Source: Agapanthus africanus
Lineage: Eukaryota > Streptophyta > Magnoliopsida > Asparagales > Amaryllidaceae
Direction of reading: 5' to 3'
NCBI GenBank assembly: GCA_030015575.1
Contig: JASDDO010000001.1
Coordinates: forward strand, 323,301,595-323,365,594
DNA: 64,000 bases
In this document: positions 47,486 to 59,711 of the stretch, piece by piece
Numbering within the stretch: position 1 is the first letter of the stretch
How the letters are laid out: every line of letters starts with the position of its first letter
Program-made: the position numbers and the translations under genes
Notes under the pieces: generated by a model
What the model saw: the letters and a program-made list of their open reading frames with translations, nothing else
What the model was told of the DNA's origin: nothing
Database searches by the model: none

Positions 47486-50243
47486 ATCTCCCACTTGCAC
47501 TAGGGCCATCTGTAGCAGTGGTTGTAGTATCTCATACTCAACCATTCCATAAAAGTCTCTCTCTGGGAAAAGGCCTTTGTGAGTGGATCCGCCGTGTTGT
47601 CCTCTGAGTCTTCTCTCCTAACCTCGACCACCCTGGAGATCAACCATCTCCATGATCAGGTGGTACTGCCTTAGAATATGTCTGGATCACTGATGGGACG
47701 GACGTTCCTTGGCATAAGCCACAACTCCATTGACACACAATGGGAGGAACTAAGTTCATCTCATGAACTATTATACACCCAGACAGGTTCTTTGGTATCA
47801 TCTTAAGTAGCGACATATTCAGCCTTTAATCGTCTAGTTTGCCACGGTATCTAGCTTGGAACTCTTCCAACATACCGTCCCTTTACTGAGGGTAAAGACA
47901 ATGCCTGTGACTGACTTTCAGTCGTCCTTATCACCCTGGAACCCTTCCAGTGATTCTCCCCAGGATCGGTTGATACCATCTCACTACAACTAGTGAGAAT
48001 CCTAACATCCAATTAGATCTATCTCATAGATCCAAAACCCAGGATTTAGTAGGTATCACTTTGATCCTATATGGAGAATGCTTATGATAAGCGGAGATTG
48101 ACCGAGCGTAGCATAGGAAACTCCTTCCCCATCAAGAGTATGTTATCCACGTATTCTACGAGGATCATCACTATACTCTCTACTATCTTTTTGTATATAC
48201 AAGGTTCATCTACCATTTTGATGATGTCAAACTCTTTGACTAACTCATCAAAACAGATGTTCCAACTCCGCGATACCTTCTTTATCCTATAAAGCATCTT
48301 GTACACGTTTCCGCTGCTCCCACTGTCTACGAAGCCCTCTGGCTGTGTACTTATAGACGTTCTCTTCTAAAACATCATTTAGAAAAGCAGTCATGGCACC
48401 CAACCGCCAGATATCGTAGTCATGGTATGTAGCCGTGGCAAGTAGGATCTGGATGGACTTAAGCATAGCCACTTAAAAAGGTTTCATCATTTTCCACGCC
48501 TGGTCGATGACGAAAAACTTTAACAAGTCTAGCTTTGAAAGTCTCAACTTTTCCATCTACACCAAGTAATCTTCTCAAGATATACTTTCTCCTGATGGGG
48601 ATTTAACCCTTCAGATATAGCAACCAAAGTCTATACTTTGTTGGTGTACATGGATTCCATCTCAGATCACTAAGCATCCATTACAGAGTCCCACTCCTGA
48701 TGGCCAGCTCGAAACTAGTTGGGTCATCATCTTATGATGCAATCCTTGCTCCCACTGTCATAGAGAAACCGAAGTATCTCTCTGGTGGGTGAGGAACCCT
48801 ACTAGATCGGCGGAGAGGCTGAGCTTCGTTGGTAACTATTGAATCCTTTGGTTCTATCAAATCATCAGCTGTAGTTTGTATAGCTGGAACCTTTCCAGTT
48901 CTACATAACAGATCTTGCCTCGAGCTTGTCCGGATTTTGCTTTTAGACATAGGCCGGACAACCCCAAATCTTAACTAACTTAAGAGATGGGCTCTTCCCT
49001 TATCATATCAAATATGAAGTGGTAGGCAACTGATTTGATTTGAACCCTATTCAATAAGTATGCAGCTTCTCAAGTGCATAACTCTCAAAAAGGAAATAGG
49101 TAACTCAGTAGTACTCATCATAGAGCACACCTTATCATATAGGGTGTGATTACTCCGCCCTGATATACCATCGTGCTATGGTGTATACGGAGGAGTAATG
49201 CTGAGAGAGAATCTTATTCTCCTTTAGAATAGTCCAGGAATTTCGTGCTCAAGTATTCTCCTCCTTGATCTCATCAAAGGACATAATACTTTTACCCGTA
49301 TTGGTTCTCTACTTCTAACTTATATTCTGTGAATATCTCAAAAGGTTCGGACTTGTGTTTCAACAAGAACATATGTCTGAATCTAAAGAGATTATCAGAG
49401 AATGTAATGAAATACAAGGAACCGGTCTTGGCATGTGTAGACAGGGGACCTACATACATCAACATGTATCATCCCAAGAGTTCACTAACTCTTTCTCTGT
49501 TTCCAGTAAACGGAGCTATGGTCATCTTTATCTCTGTGACATGACTGGCAAGTTTCATAAGATGTAAATTCAAACTGATTTAAATATGCATCTAAAATGT
49601 AACTTCAGCCAGTCGGATCGCATTGATATGACCTAGTCTACAATGCCTCAAGAAGGATTCGTTCATTTCTGAACTCTTCCTCTTGTGTGTGTTCCGTATA
49701 CTAAGAACTGTAGTTTGATTTAGAACATCAATGCTTTTAGATAACGTGCCTGAACCGATCAACTTTTGATATAGGAAATGTTCAAAACATAATCCAACAA
49801 TACAAAATTATATCATTTCTTTACTAGTAAAGAGACTGATATGATTTTGTATATCAGGTTCGGTATCTAATAACATTCGTTCAGAATCAATGTACTGGTC
49901 ATACAGGGTGACAGTGACCAACAGACTTGGCTGCAACACTTGCCCCGTTCTCTGTCTCATGAAACTTATCACCCGTTCAGTTTTTCTACCTTTTTGCAGC
50001 CCTATGTAACAGATTACATATCTGGGATCCTGTTCCGGTATCATATAACCAGGATGCGGAGGATACTGAGAAACAGTTCTTTATAACGAACACACCCGAA
50101 GATGATGCATCAGCATGCACTTTCTTCGTTTGGGCGGCACGGGAATTCTGGTAATCCCCAATTTCTTGCTCTGTCTTATAACAATTATAAGTTGGAGCGG
50201 GACCAACATTCCTCAGCTCAGTATAACAAGCGGGTTCGGTCAA
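47486..50243 (-). pseudogene. Element E: broken Copia pol
   Basis: Protease 49986-50243 (DTGTGSQIC, active-site Asp kept); pre-integrase and integrase core pieces about 49270-49740; RRSSRVPHPPERYFG block 48732-48950; RT about 48082-48540 with LGAMTAFLN (catalytic Asp again Gly), LYRIKKVSRSWN and YVDNILLMG, where the second Asp of the YVDD box is Asn. RNase H end with ADPLTK-like residues near 47570. Same architecture and shared lesions as B and D, plus its own. Confidence 0.9.
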
Positions 50244-50718
50244 TATCCGTATTATTATCTTGATTAAGGCGTGATATGGTCGCTACCTGGAGAGAGAGAG
50301 AAGAAAACACTCAGCGTGCGCTCTTTCAAGAATAGATTGGTTATTATTTTATCTAATCAGGATGGCTCCCACTGTTTTTATCAAATCTTCCTTCAAACCC
50401 TAAAAGGAAAGACTAGCCAGGATTAATTACACACTACAAGTTCGCCAATCTTTCAGCCAGGCCAGTGTCGGTACTTTGAGGGAGGTCCCCCGTGCTTTCG
50501 CACGAACCTAATTAATGTAAACCTCGTTTTCCCAGATGCGTAACCTCGTTAACACCTTTCTAGACACCTACTTGATCGGCTAATTGTAATGTGTAAAACT
50601 CTCCCAGGAGTAACTCTTACTCGCAGTGGGTATCGGGATCCAACTATCTCATAGAAGGTATGCAATCTCATTGCAAATTTCAACACTTGAAATTCCCGAT
50701 AATATTTTACCCCTAGCG

Positions 50719-50932
50719 TCCTATGACCTTGACGCAGGCCAACAAACCATAGTCCGCTAGTCAAGTTCAACCCGTCATTTCTTGATTGAATTAAACCCAC
50801 CCACACGACCCTTGACGCAGGCCAACAAAGTCGCACGACTACCCTAATCCAATCTGCATCATATGCATAAGCAGATAAATACTAGTTAGCTACCGCACAC
50901 TACGCCTTGACGCAGGCCAACAAACGTAGCAC
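50719..50932 (-). repeat. Element E: triplicate leader hairpins
   Basis: Loop CTGC in all three, inner stem TTGGC/GTCAA in all three. Outer stems: GCTACG/CGTAGT (perfect), GTGCGAC/GTCGTGT, and ACTATGG/TCATAGG (terminal mismatch). The 'gcaggccaacaaa' word is strictly repeated. Confidence 0.8.
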
Positions 50933-51073
50933 GGATACTAACTAGCACTTATCTGAAATGACGGAGGGCTACGACAGGTTTTTTTTTTTGAAAACCTATT
51001 GCGTAATGAACTTGATATCGTTATAGAATCAAATGATTTTAAAATGGAGTGTTTTTGAGGCTTTTCTAGTTTT

Positions 51074-51320
51074 GCTAAAGGAGTCACTCCCGGTGAAGGG
51101 ATCGTCGGTCCTTTCCTCATCGAATAAGGTGCAGGACATATCACATATACCACTGTGCAAAGCAAAACTCTTAAAAGCAATCAGAAGACAAACCGAGCGT
51201 GGAGCATCTGCCAGTTATTGCTAAAGGAGTCACTCCCGGTGAAGGGATCTCGGTCCTTTCCTCATCGAATAAGGTGCAGGATATATCACATATACCGCTG
51301 TGCAAAGCAAGAACTGTAGC
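51074..51320 (-). repeat. Element E: tandem duplication in the leader
   Basis: 'gctaaaggagtcactcccgg' at 51074 and 51220, period 146 bp. Confidence 0.85.
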
Positions 51321-51765
51321 TACCCTTTTTATTTTGAAATTCGATTCTACAACATCTTAGGTTTCTTTTATTTCATTAATCACATTAATGAAGTCCCGTC
51401 ATTTATTACCTAAACATCACAGATAAATACGACGTACACTTATGCCATCCGCATTCGCCTCGATGTCCCCTCATGCACCGTTAGGTTAGGTAACTAACGG
51501 CAGAGCGGGGCAGGGCTAGCGCGGGTGTAAAACATAAGTAACATCTATATAATATATCATATATACTATATACAGTATCCATCAAAGAACATATCACATG
51601 ATCACATCACAGATATCGCAGCAGAAGAATCATATGAAATATTGGATATACTAGGACGTCCGTGTTTTCAATACGAGCCAGTATAAAACACGGATTCCAC
51701 GGTCGTGATGAATAGCCAAACCCACACCCCTAGACCCCTACGAGAGCGGCAAGCAACCCTACCAA

Positions 51766-51825
51766 TTCTGGAGTTAGGAGACCCGGACTCGACTCCTCGA
51801 GTTGGTCTCCCACTGGACTCCAGAA
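51766..51825 (-). other. Element E: three-tier leader hairpin (GGAG loop)
   Basis: All three stems perfect in element sense: TTCTGGAGT/ACTCCAGAA, GGAGACC/GGTCTCC and ACTCGA-GGAG-TCGAGT. Confidence 0.85.
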
Positions 51826-53187
51826 CCCGGTTACTTGTGCTCCCCTCCTTGGGTCTATCCTAGTGCGGAAAAGTAAATAATATACAAAGGGTGACATCTT
51901 CCGCAACCTGGAAGTGCCCCAATAAAAGAATATTACATACAAGTTTTTACATGAATGAAAATGAAAAACGCTCATCTCACATAAAAACCCCCCGGCTATT
52001 CAAACACGACGATCCAATATAACATATCCAGCAACACATAACATCATATGTCATCAACGTAAGTAAATATGCATATCCCAATTGTCGTTGACATATAGCA
52101 ACGAAACCGGCGATATCACATATTACACTTACGGTCACAGAAAAGAAAGTGTAAAACTACAACAGTTGGAATCCGCAACCTGCATAGACATCGCATGCCT
52201 AATCAAATGAATTCCTTAGACATCGTATGCTTAACAATTATAAACCCCGCATTTTAGTCTCATTATTGAAAACTCTTTTCAATATCAAGTCGGGCAATTC
52301 AACAAGATTCCCGACATCCTGATCGAATGCTCGTCGCAAACTTCAGTAGACTGCCGCACCCCCGATGCCGTCGACGAAGTGCACTAAGGCGGAACACCGC
52401 TACCGCGAGCACCCGAACGGATGCTTTCGGCGACGGGGTTCTCCTACAGTCACTTGGTCGGTGCTATGGGGTGTAGCTGTCTATAAAGTTTACCCGGCGA
52501 GTATCCGCGTACGCTACGTGATTGCGACGGACTTTTGATCGCATCAAAATTCCGTAGCAACCGATCAAGTGAGACTAAAGTGCTATGTTTATAACATTCA
52601 TTCAGTTATCTCATAACTAATTGTGAATTCCAATTATTGTATCCCATTCCGGATAAATAGAAAATATTAAACTTTCTGATCGAACATTCGAATACCCAAG
52701 TTTTCCCGAAACCGTTCAACAAATGAAATAGGTTCAAAGACATTCACTTCATGCCTCAGTACCAACGGTCCAGCCGTAGAAGGGTCAAGCCAACGCCTCA
52801 CATGTGGCACGCCGTACTGCCCCAAACCCGAAGGTTCAAAGGAAAGTTCTAGACGGTCACATAATCGAGTTAAGGTTTGTTGTCTTCTAGAGGGACCATC
52901 GCGTTACTTGCACTACTCAGAACGTCCTTAAACAACAGAAAAATCCAACACTTGGATATTTTCCGGCAGGGGAAAGATTGGGTATTTACATCCGGTCGAA
53001 CTTTTTAACATATTCCAAAATATCCGGAAAGCCATATAGACAAAGTCTGATAATCCGATCGAATCTGCGAACTCCCAAAATACCCCAGAAAATTCAACTC
53101 TTGACTAAATATTAAAAATTCCCATACAACTCAGCATTTAAATAAAGAAGTTACTGTGGAAAAATGGTTGACTGAAGAGACTAAATG

Positions 53188-53235
53188 GGCGCGGAACCGC
53201 CGCAATAGGCGGCTAATGCCGCGGATCCACCGCGC
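53188..53235. repeat. Element E: GC-rich inverted motif
   Basis: 'gcgcggaaccgccgc' and 'gccgcggatccaccgcg'; the second block has a GGATCC core like element C rather than GGTTCC. Confidence 0.75.
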
Positions 53236-53420
53236 TTTAGACAGATAATTAGGTAATTTTTGCACCGTAATTCTTAGAATTTCCTGCTGAATTTTTTAAG
53301 AATTTTTAATTTGGAAAAAACCACTTTTTCAGAAAAAGTCCAGAGAGGGTTAAAAGTTAGGGTTTCGGGGTTCGATCGGGTTTCTAACATCGTCTACGCA
53401 TCGCCTAAGGCTCTAGCTAG

Positions 53421-53432
53421 GCTCTGATACCA
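53421..53432 (-). other. Element E: primer-binding site (tRNA-iMet)
   Basis: Perfect complement 'gctctgatacca', one base from the 5' LTR. Confidence 0.95.
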
Positions 53433-53433
53433 C

Positions 53434-55663
53434 TGTAGGGCTCCTAGGCACACTAATGAGGTCTCACAAGGCATCAACCATGCCAATTTCGAATTTTACA
53501 AGTGCCGAGAAACCCTAATACGGATCGTTAACTAGATTTTTAGGCGAAACAAAAACAAGTAAACGACTTTACTCTAAGTGAACGGAAATACAACCTTTGT
53601 AGATCCGGTTCTCCACCTCCATAGCTCCGTGATGAGGTCCCTCCGCTGTCCAAATCAAATCCATGACTCTAGCATCGGCTTCATCGGAGAAATGGGCGGG
53701 CTTGGTCGTCGGTTCGATGCCGAAGATGATCTACGTCGAGGCATCACAAGATCAAGCTCCAACTTCACCAAGCCTTGAAAACTTGTGAAGGAAACACCCT
53801 ATACTACTTGGCAAGAGGTAGAGGATGAAGAAATAGGAGGTGGGTTCACTTTAGAATTGGATTTCTCACTCATTAGCTCAAGTTGCCATTGATAAAGCAA
53901 GCTTTCTTCATGTTGATCATGAAGAAGAAGAAGAAGGAATATTATAGAAAATATGATAAGTATTTTCTTAAAAAAGAAAACAATATGATACTTATCATAT
54001 ATTCAACCATGGTTTAGTGTAGAGATTTAACTAAGGTTAGAAGAATGGTTAGGGTTAGACATGAGACAAGAATGGTGGACTTGTTCAAAGCTTCAAGAAG
54101 CTTCAACAAACAAACAAAACAAGCCACCATTCTTTTCTCTTTAACTTTTCCAAAAGAATGATAAATAAATAAATAGATAATAAGTGAATAAACAAAACCC
54201 TAACCACTCTCATAACCATGGTTTAATCTTTACACAAACCCAAGTGAGCATGTATCATCAAACATGATACAAACAAGTGCACAAAAGTATATCACATATA
54301 CAATTTGTGAACTTCAAGTGAGAAAATCCATTTAAAGTGAACCAATACTAGTTAATGCAAAGTAATATATCTAATATATAATTATGCATTAAACCATCAA
54401 ATCAACACTTGATTTAACGATCCGGTCATATCGGATATGACCGACTAATATCCAATGTATCGATTTATCGAATCAATCCTTGATTTGATAACTAGGCTAT
54501 ATCGCATACAACCATTCGACACATTCATCGCGAGAATGAAATACGGTATCACATACACGCATTATTCTCGGTCCCGCACATATCTCATATGCGCTCCTAT
54601 TTCGTTTCGCTTGAGCCAGGAAACCTCTGTGTAGGACTCTAAAGACTCGTCAATACGCCGGCAGCAGGTGATGATCATATCAAGCACCCACAAGCCGCAA
54701 GCGGTCTGCCAAACGTAACGGCCACCCGGGTATTGAACGATCAGAAGATCGACGAGCAAGCCCGCTCACACTCCTGTGAATCCAACCAGTAACACTTACC
54801 GTACAGTCCGGTCTGATTGTCTGATATGTCGCATATCTTGCCTAGGGGTGGTAAACGTCAGACCCCAATAGCTCGATAAGTCGTGTCGATATGAGGTCTA
54901 TAACTATTCGAGAAACTACTGGTAACACTTACCAGTAAATCTCAGCAACCCTGGCCAGGGATTTCCGGTTATAACCAATCGAACACAGCGCAACATCAAC
55001 TCCCTATACCGGGAGAGACGAATCCCCTCCTATCGCTCATTGCCTCCATGTGACTCGGGACTGTACCCAAAAACCACCGTTTTGCACGCCCTCTTGGACG
55101 TGGTAAGGTGGAAATCAAAGCACAGTGGGAACCACATAAGACTCTATGACGATCTCGGGTCAACAGACTACTCTGTACCAGTGTCACCAGAGAACTGCCA
55201 TCTGACGTAAGGTATAATACCATCTGGGAGTTCTCGGCGAGTCCGTCCAGTGTACCCAGTCTTCTCTGAGCACCCGTATATCATCTCTGATGTCAAACAC
55301 CAATGGATATGGGATTATCCATCGCCCATCTGTATGGGTCGAGAAGGTATACGCTAGTCTATTCTGGTATATCGATGCCCCATCTCGATACACCCACGAC
55401 TAGGGACCTTGAAGGATGTACTTATGGACTACCATGTCCCCACTAGTATGATCCGCATCATAGTCCAGGTAGTCAAGTACACATCCTAAGGGCTTTACCA
55501 ACATGTAACAGAGAGACAATCAGTGTACACGTTAAGGTAAAGAGCAACCAGATACCATACTATCATGTCGAGCAAGAAAGTCCTCCCTATATATGTCCCA
55601 GCATCCACTACAATATACATCCTATGTATAACAATGGCCTCTAGGGCATACATATAACTAACA
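53434..55663 (-). repeat. 5' LTR of element E
   Basis: 2230 bp; ends 'atataactaaca' before the second TATAG. Confidence 0.95.
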
Positions 55664-55668
55664 TATAG

Positions 55669-56265
55669 TAGCCGAACAGGACTGGTTTAAGGACGGTACG
55701 TGTGTATTTTTGCATGTATCGATATTTACCGAAGAGGTTTTCAAAAAGGAGCTATAGTCTCACTATTATCCTACATGTCCATGAGTGACACAAACTTTTA
55801 CAAGGAAAACCTTCTAAGATAATTTTTTCTAAAGGCGGGACGTATGTCTTAAATAAAACGTATATAGATATATATCTACTTCTTTAAAAAATGAACGTCC
55901 GCTACTCATACTATGATATATGCATCGCACGGTGATTTGAAAAGGATTTTGCATACATTTTTATTCAGTTCTTTAGACGATTTTTACTTGATGCGTACTA
56001 TATACACGTATTTAGTCTCGACTATATTGTGCATGATTTAAAAGATAGTTTTTGTAAAATGACATGTTCCTTCATAGATTGTATGGTTTGCATAGCACTT
56101 GTCGGATTTTAGACATTTGAGTCGTGCATGTGTTTTCATGCGCAAACGATACGCTGTGTTATTCTTACGTATTTATGATTTTAGAGCGTCGTTGATTTGA
56201 TTGATTTACTGAAATGTTTTAATATTTGGGAGGTTTAAATTTAAATTCAGGGACCAAATTTATTT
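55669..56265 (+). other. Element G: 3' non-coding region
   Basis: AT-rich DNA continuing G after insertion of E. No frame or motif recognised apart from scattered words like the minisatellite ('tgcatgtgttttcatgcgc' near 56126). Confidence 0.5.
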
Positions 56266-56278
56266 AAGGGGGAAAGAT
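56266..56278 (+). other. Element G: polypurine tract
   Basis: 'aagggggaaagat' followed by 'tatgacatttt', the arrangement seen before gypsy 3' LTRs that start TGTGACA/TGTAACA. Confidence 0.6.
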
Positions 56279-56391
56279 TATGACATTTTGGAAAATATAA
56301 ATAAATATTTTTGGAATTTAAATAATAAAAAAATTAAATTTCATGAAAACTATATGAGTATGGATTTGAGTTTTCGTAGAATGGTATAATT
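56279..56391 (+). mobile_element. Element G: start of 3' LTR, truncated
   Basis: About 110 bp of AT-rich LTR-like DNA after the PPT, ending where Copia leader sequence begins. Its match to G's 5' LTR cannot be tested because that LTR's start is missing. Confidence 0.45.
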
Positions 56392-56765
56392 GTATTGTTG
56401 TGGATTCCAATTGTTGTAGTTTTCACTTTCTTTTATGCGACCATAAGTTTAATATGTGGTGTATCGCCAGTTTCGTTGCTATACATCAACGACAATTGAG
56501 ATACGCATATTTACTTATGTTGATGACATGTGATGTTATGTGTTGCTATGATATGTTATATTGGATCGTCGTGTTTGAATAGCCAGGGGTTTTTGTATGA
56601 GATGAGAGTTTTTCATTTTCATTCATGTAAAAACTTGTATGTAATATTCTTTTATTGTGGCACTTCCGGGTTGAGGATGATGTCACCATTGATATATTAT
56701 TTACTTTTCCGCATTAGGATAGACCCAAGACGGGGAGCACAAGTAACCGGGTTCTAGAGTCCAGT
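56392..56765 (+). repeat. Orphan fragment of the Copia leader
   Basis: Near copy, in plus orientation, of F leader 60360-60735 (from 'ggattccaa.tgttgtag' to 'gttctag.gtccagt'). Its end falls inside the outer stem of the three-tier hairpin. No LTR or pol attached, so it is a broken relic or a template-switch capture. Confidence 0.85.
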
Positions 56766-56768
56766 AGT

Positions 56769-56932
56769 TGTAACACCTTAGAATGCAATTAGTGTTAATT
56801 AAGCATTAATGTGGGTTTTAAGGAAAAGTTTACCAAATCGGTTTCCTCAGATTTTATAATAATTAATTAATATTTTATTATTATTTATTATGGCTTGCAC
56901 CTTCATGTGCATGTTAATGTGAGGGTTAGTTA
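56769..56932 (+). mobile_element. Gypsy-type LTR H, start
   Basis: Begins 'tgtaacacctta', the typical start of many plant Ty3/gypsy LTRs, followed by AT-rich sequence. Interrupted by Copia element F at 56933; 63056-64000 may be its continuation. Confidence 0.45.
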
Positions 56933-59121
56933 TATTAGTTATATTTATGCCCTAGAGGCCATTACTGTATATATGATGTATATTGTAGTGGATGCTTGGA
57001 CATATATAGGGATGACTTTCTTGCTCGACATGATAGTATGCTATCTGGTTGCTCTTTATCTTAACATGTACTCTGATTGTCTCTATGTTACATGTTGATA
57101 AAGCCCTTAGGATGAGTACTTGACTACCAGGATTATGATGCAGATCATACTAGTGGGGACAGTGTAGTCGATAAGTACATCCTTCAAATGTTCCTAGTCG
57201 TAGGTGTATCGAGACAGGGCATCGATATACCAGAGTAGACTAGCGTATAGCTTCTCGACCCATCTAGATGGGCGATGGATGATCCCATATCCATTGGTGT
57301 TTGACATCAGAGATAGTATACGGGTGCTCAGTGGAGACTGGGTACACTGGACGGACTCGCCGAGAACTCCCAGATGGTATTATACCTAACGTCAGATGGC
57401 AGTTCTCTGGTGACACTGGTACAAGTTAGTCTATAGACCCGAGATCATCATAGAGTCTTGTGTGATTCCCACCGTGCTTTGATTTCCACCTTACCACGTT
57501 CAACAGAACGTGCAAAACGGTGGCTTTTGGGTATAGTCCCGAATCACATGGAGGCAATGAGCGATAGGAGGGGTTTCGTCTCTCCCGGTATTGGGAGTTG
57601 ATGTTGCGCTGTGCTCGATTGGCTATAACAGGAAGTCCTTGGCCAAGGCTGCTTCAGAGATATACTGGTAAGTGTTATCAGTAGTTTCTCGACCCGTTAT
57701 GAGCCTCATATCGACACGGCTTATCGAGTTACCGGGGTCTGATGTTTACCACCCCTAGACAAGATATGCGACATATCAGACGAAGAGACCGGACTGTACG
57801 GTAGTGTTACTGATTGGATTCGCAGGAGTGTGAGCAGGCTTGCTTGTTGATCTACTGATCGCTTAATACCCGGGTGACCGTTATGTTTAGCAGACCGCTT
57901 GCGGCTTATGGGTGTTTGATATGATCATCACCTACTGCCGGCGTATTGACGAGTCTTTAGAGTCCTACACAGGGGTTCCCTGGCTCAAGCGAAACGGAGT
58001 AGGAGCACATGTGTGATATGTGCGGGACCGAGATTGATACGATATGAGATACCGTATTCTATTCTCGCGATATGAGATATCAGTCGGTTATATTTGATAT
58101 TGCTGATTTATCGGATCAAGTGTTGATTCGATAAGTTGATTCATATGATATTAGTCGGTTATAGGTGATATAGCCGGATTATTAAATCAAGAGTTTATTT
58201 GACAATCTAATGTATAATTATATATTTGATATATTATATTACATTAACTAGTATTAGCTCACTTGTGATTTCGTTTTTCACTTTGGATACATTGATGTGT
58301 ATGTGATATATGTTAAATGTATCATGCTAGGTTACAAATGCAACTAGGGTTAAAGAGGGTTAAACCAAGCTAGGGTTAAGATTAGGGTTTATAATTTTAT
58401 CATTAAGTAATTCAAAAATTGTTGAATTAGTCATGGTTGATATTTGTTGAAAGCATGTAGAAACTTGTAAGCATCTTTGATTTTGTTCACTCTTTTTGTC
58501 TAGCTTAAGATATTATTTGACCTAACCTTTAACCATAACTTATGGTTAACTCTCTACAAGGGTTAAGCATGACATGCTTAACCCTTGGTTGCATTTCTAA
58601 CCTCACTAATAATTCATTCTCACTTGATGAGTTGCTTCTTCTTCTTCCTCAAAGCTTTCTAGTTTCAATGAAGTTATGAGAAAAAGTATGAGAAAATCAT
58701 TTCTAATGTGAGCAAACTTCCTACTTCATCATCCTTTACTACTTGCCATTTAGTATAGGGTGTTTGCTTCACTAATTCCATGATTAGTGAAGAGATAGCT
58801 TGGGTTAGTGTCTCCTCGACGTAGATCATTTTCGGCCTCGAAGTCATCGAAGAAAGCATGTTCGTTTCTTCAAGGGAGCCTCTCTAGAGTCCGGAGTTCA
58901 TGATCACAGCGAAGGGGACTACTACACGGAGCTATTGAAGTGAAGGAACAGTCTACAAAGGTTGTATTCCTTGCTCACTAGACTTGCAAATTGTTTGCAT
59001 TTATATTTCCGTCGATTTCTAGTTAACGATTCTTAGTTAGGGTTAGCTAAAACGGAAAAATTTTGAATTTGGCATGGACGATGCCTTCCGAAACCTTGCT
59101 GCCACCTTAGGTAACCCTGCA
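56933..59121 (+). repeat. 5' LTR of element F
   Basis: 2189 bp, opens with 'gccctagaggccattact' within the first 30 bp and ends 'ggtaaccctgca' before the PBS. Matches the A-E LTRs in reverse orientation throughout, e.g. the 'ctcgacatgatagtatgcta' block at 57024. Confidence 0.92.
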
Positions 59122-59122
59122 G

Positions 59123-59134
59123 TGGTATCAGAGC
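59123..59134 (+). other. Element F: primer-binding site (tRNA-iMet)
   Basis: Exact TGGTATCAGAGC, one base after the LTR. Confidence 0.95.
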
Positions 59135-59665
59135 CATGCTAGAAATTTATACGGATTTTGTTAAGATTACGAAACCGAAATACTCCGAAACATGTAACGT
59201 GAAACCCTAGTTTCTGTCGATTTAAAAGTTGTTCAAAAAAAATTTCAAACAAGTACAGAGTGATGTATGAGATATATCATGAATACTGTGAAAATTTAAG
59301 GGGGGTTTGTGAAAATTGGGCCGACCACCATACCTATGATGTCGGCCAAATCCGAGCCCTCCCCCGCCCTCCCCCCCCTCCCGTGAAATTTTGTATGTGT
59401 TCCAGTGACTTGGTTTTGATGTTTCAGGTGTTGTTTATTTTTGCTAATTTTTCATGTGATGTAATCTTACACTATAAACAATTCGGAGTGTTTCGTATTC
59501 GAAGTTTTAACATTGTTTCGGGTTATTCACATATTGTCTAGGCGAAGTTATAAAGTTCGATCGAATGTCAAAAACCATTTTTCCAAGTTCAACGTATTCC
59601 GAAAAACATGCATGTGATCCTATGAACCCTCTAGAAGAATGAAACCCTAACTCGACTTTTTGGAT

Positions 59666-59711
59666 CGTGGAACCGCGGTCAAACCCTAGGGTTTGCCGTA
59701 GTTCCGTGGCG
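59666..59711. repeat. Element F: inverted motif (decayed GC dyad)
   Basis: 'cgtggaaccgcggtcaaacc' pairs with 'gggtttgccgtagttccgtg'; C to T type decay at CpG sites, but the long inverted repeat survives. Confidence 0.75.

Larger units (their letters stand above)
50244..53420 (-). other. Element E: long non-coding leader
   Basis: Acceptor-like tract 50287-50302; hairpin triplet 50719-50932; a T9-10 run at about 50980; duplication 51074-51320; inverted repeat 51372-51392; three-tier hairpin 51766-51825; GC dyad 53188-53235. No conserved protein frame. Confidence 0.75.
45258..55663 (-). mobile_element. Copia LTR retrotransposon E, complete
   Basis: 10,406 bp, LTRs 45258-47485 (2228 bp) and 53434-55663 (2230 bp), PPT complement at 47486-47497, PBS at 53421-53432, perfect target duplication TATAG (45253-45257 and 55664-55668). 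Internal region 47486-53433 holds broken pol and the long leader. LTRs differ by about 1% by eye. Confidence 0.96.
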
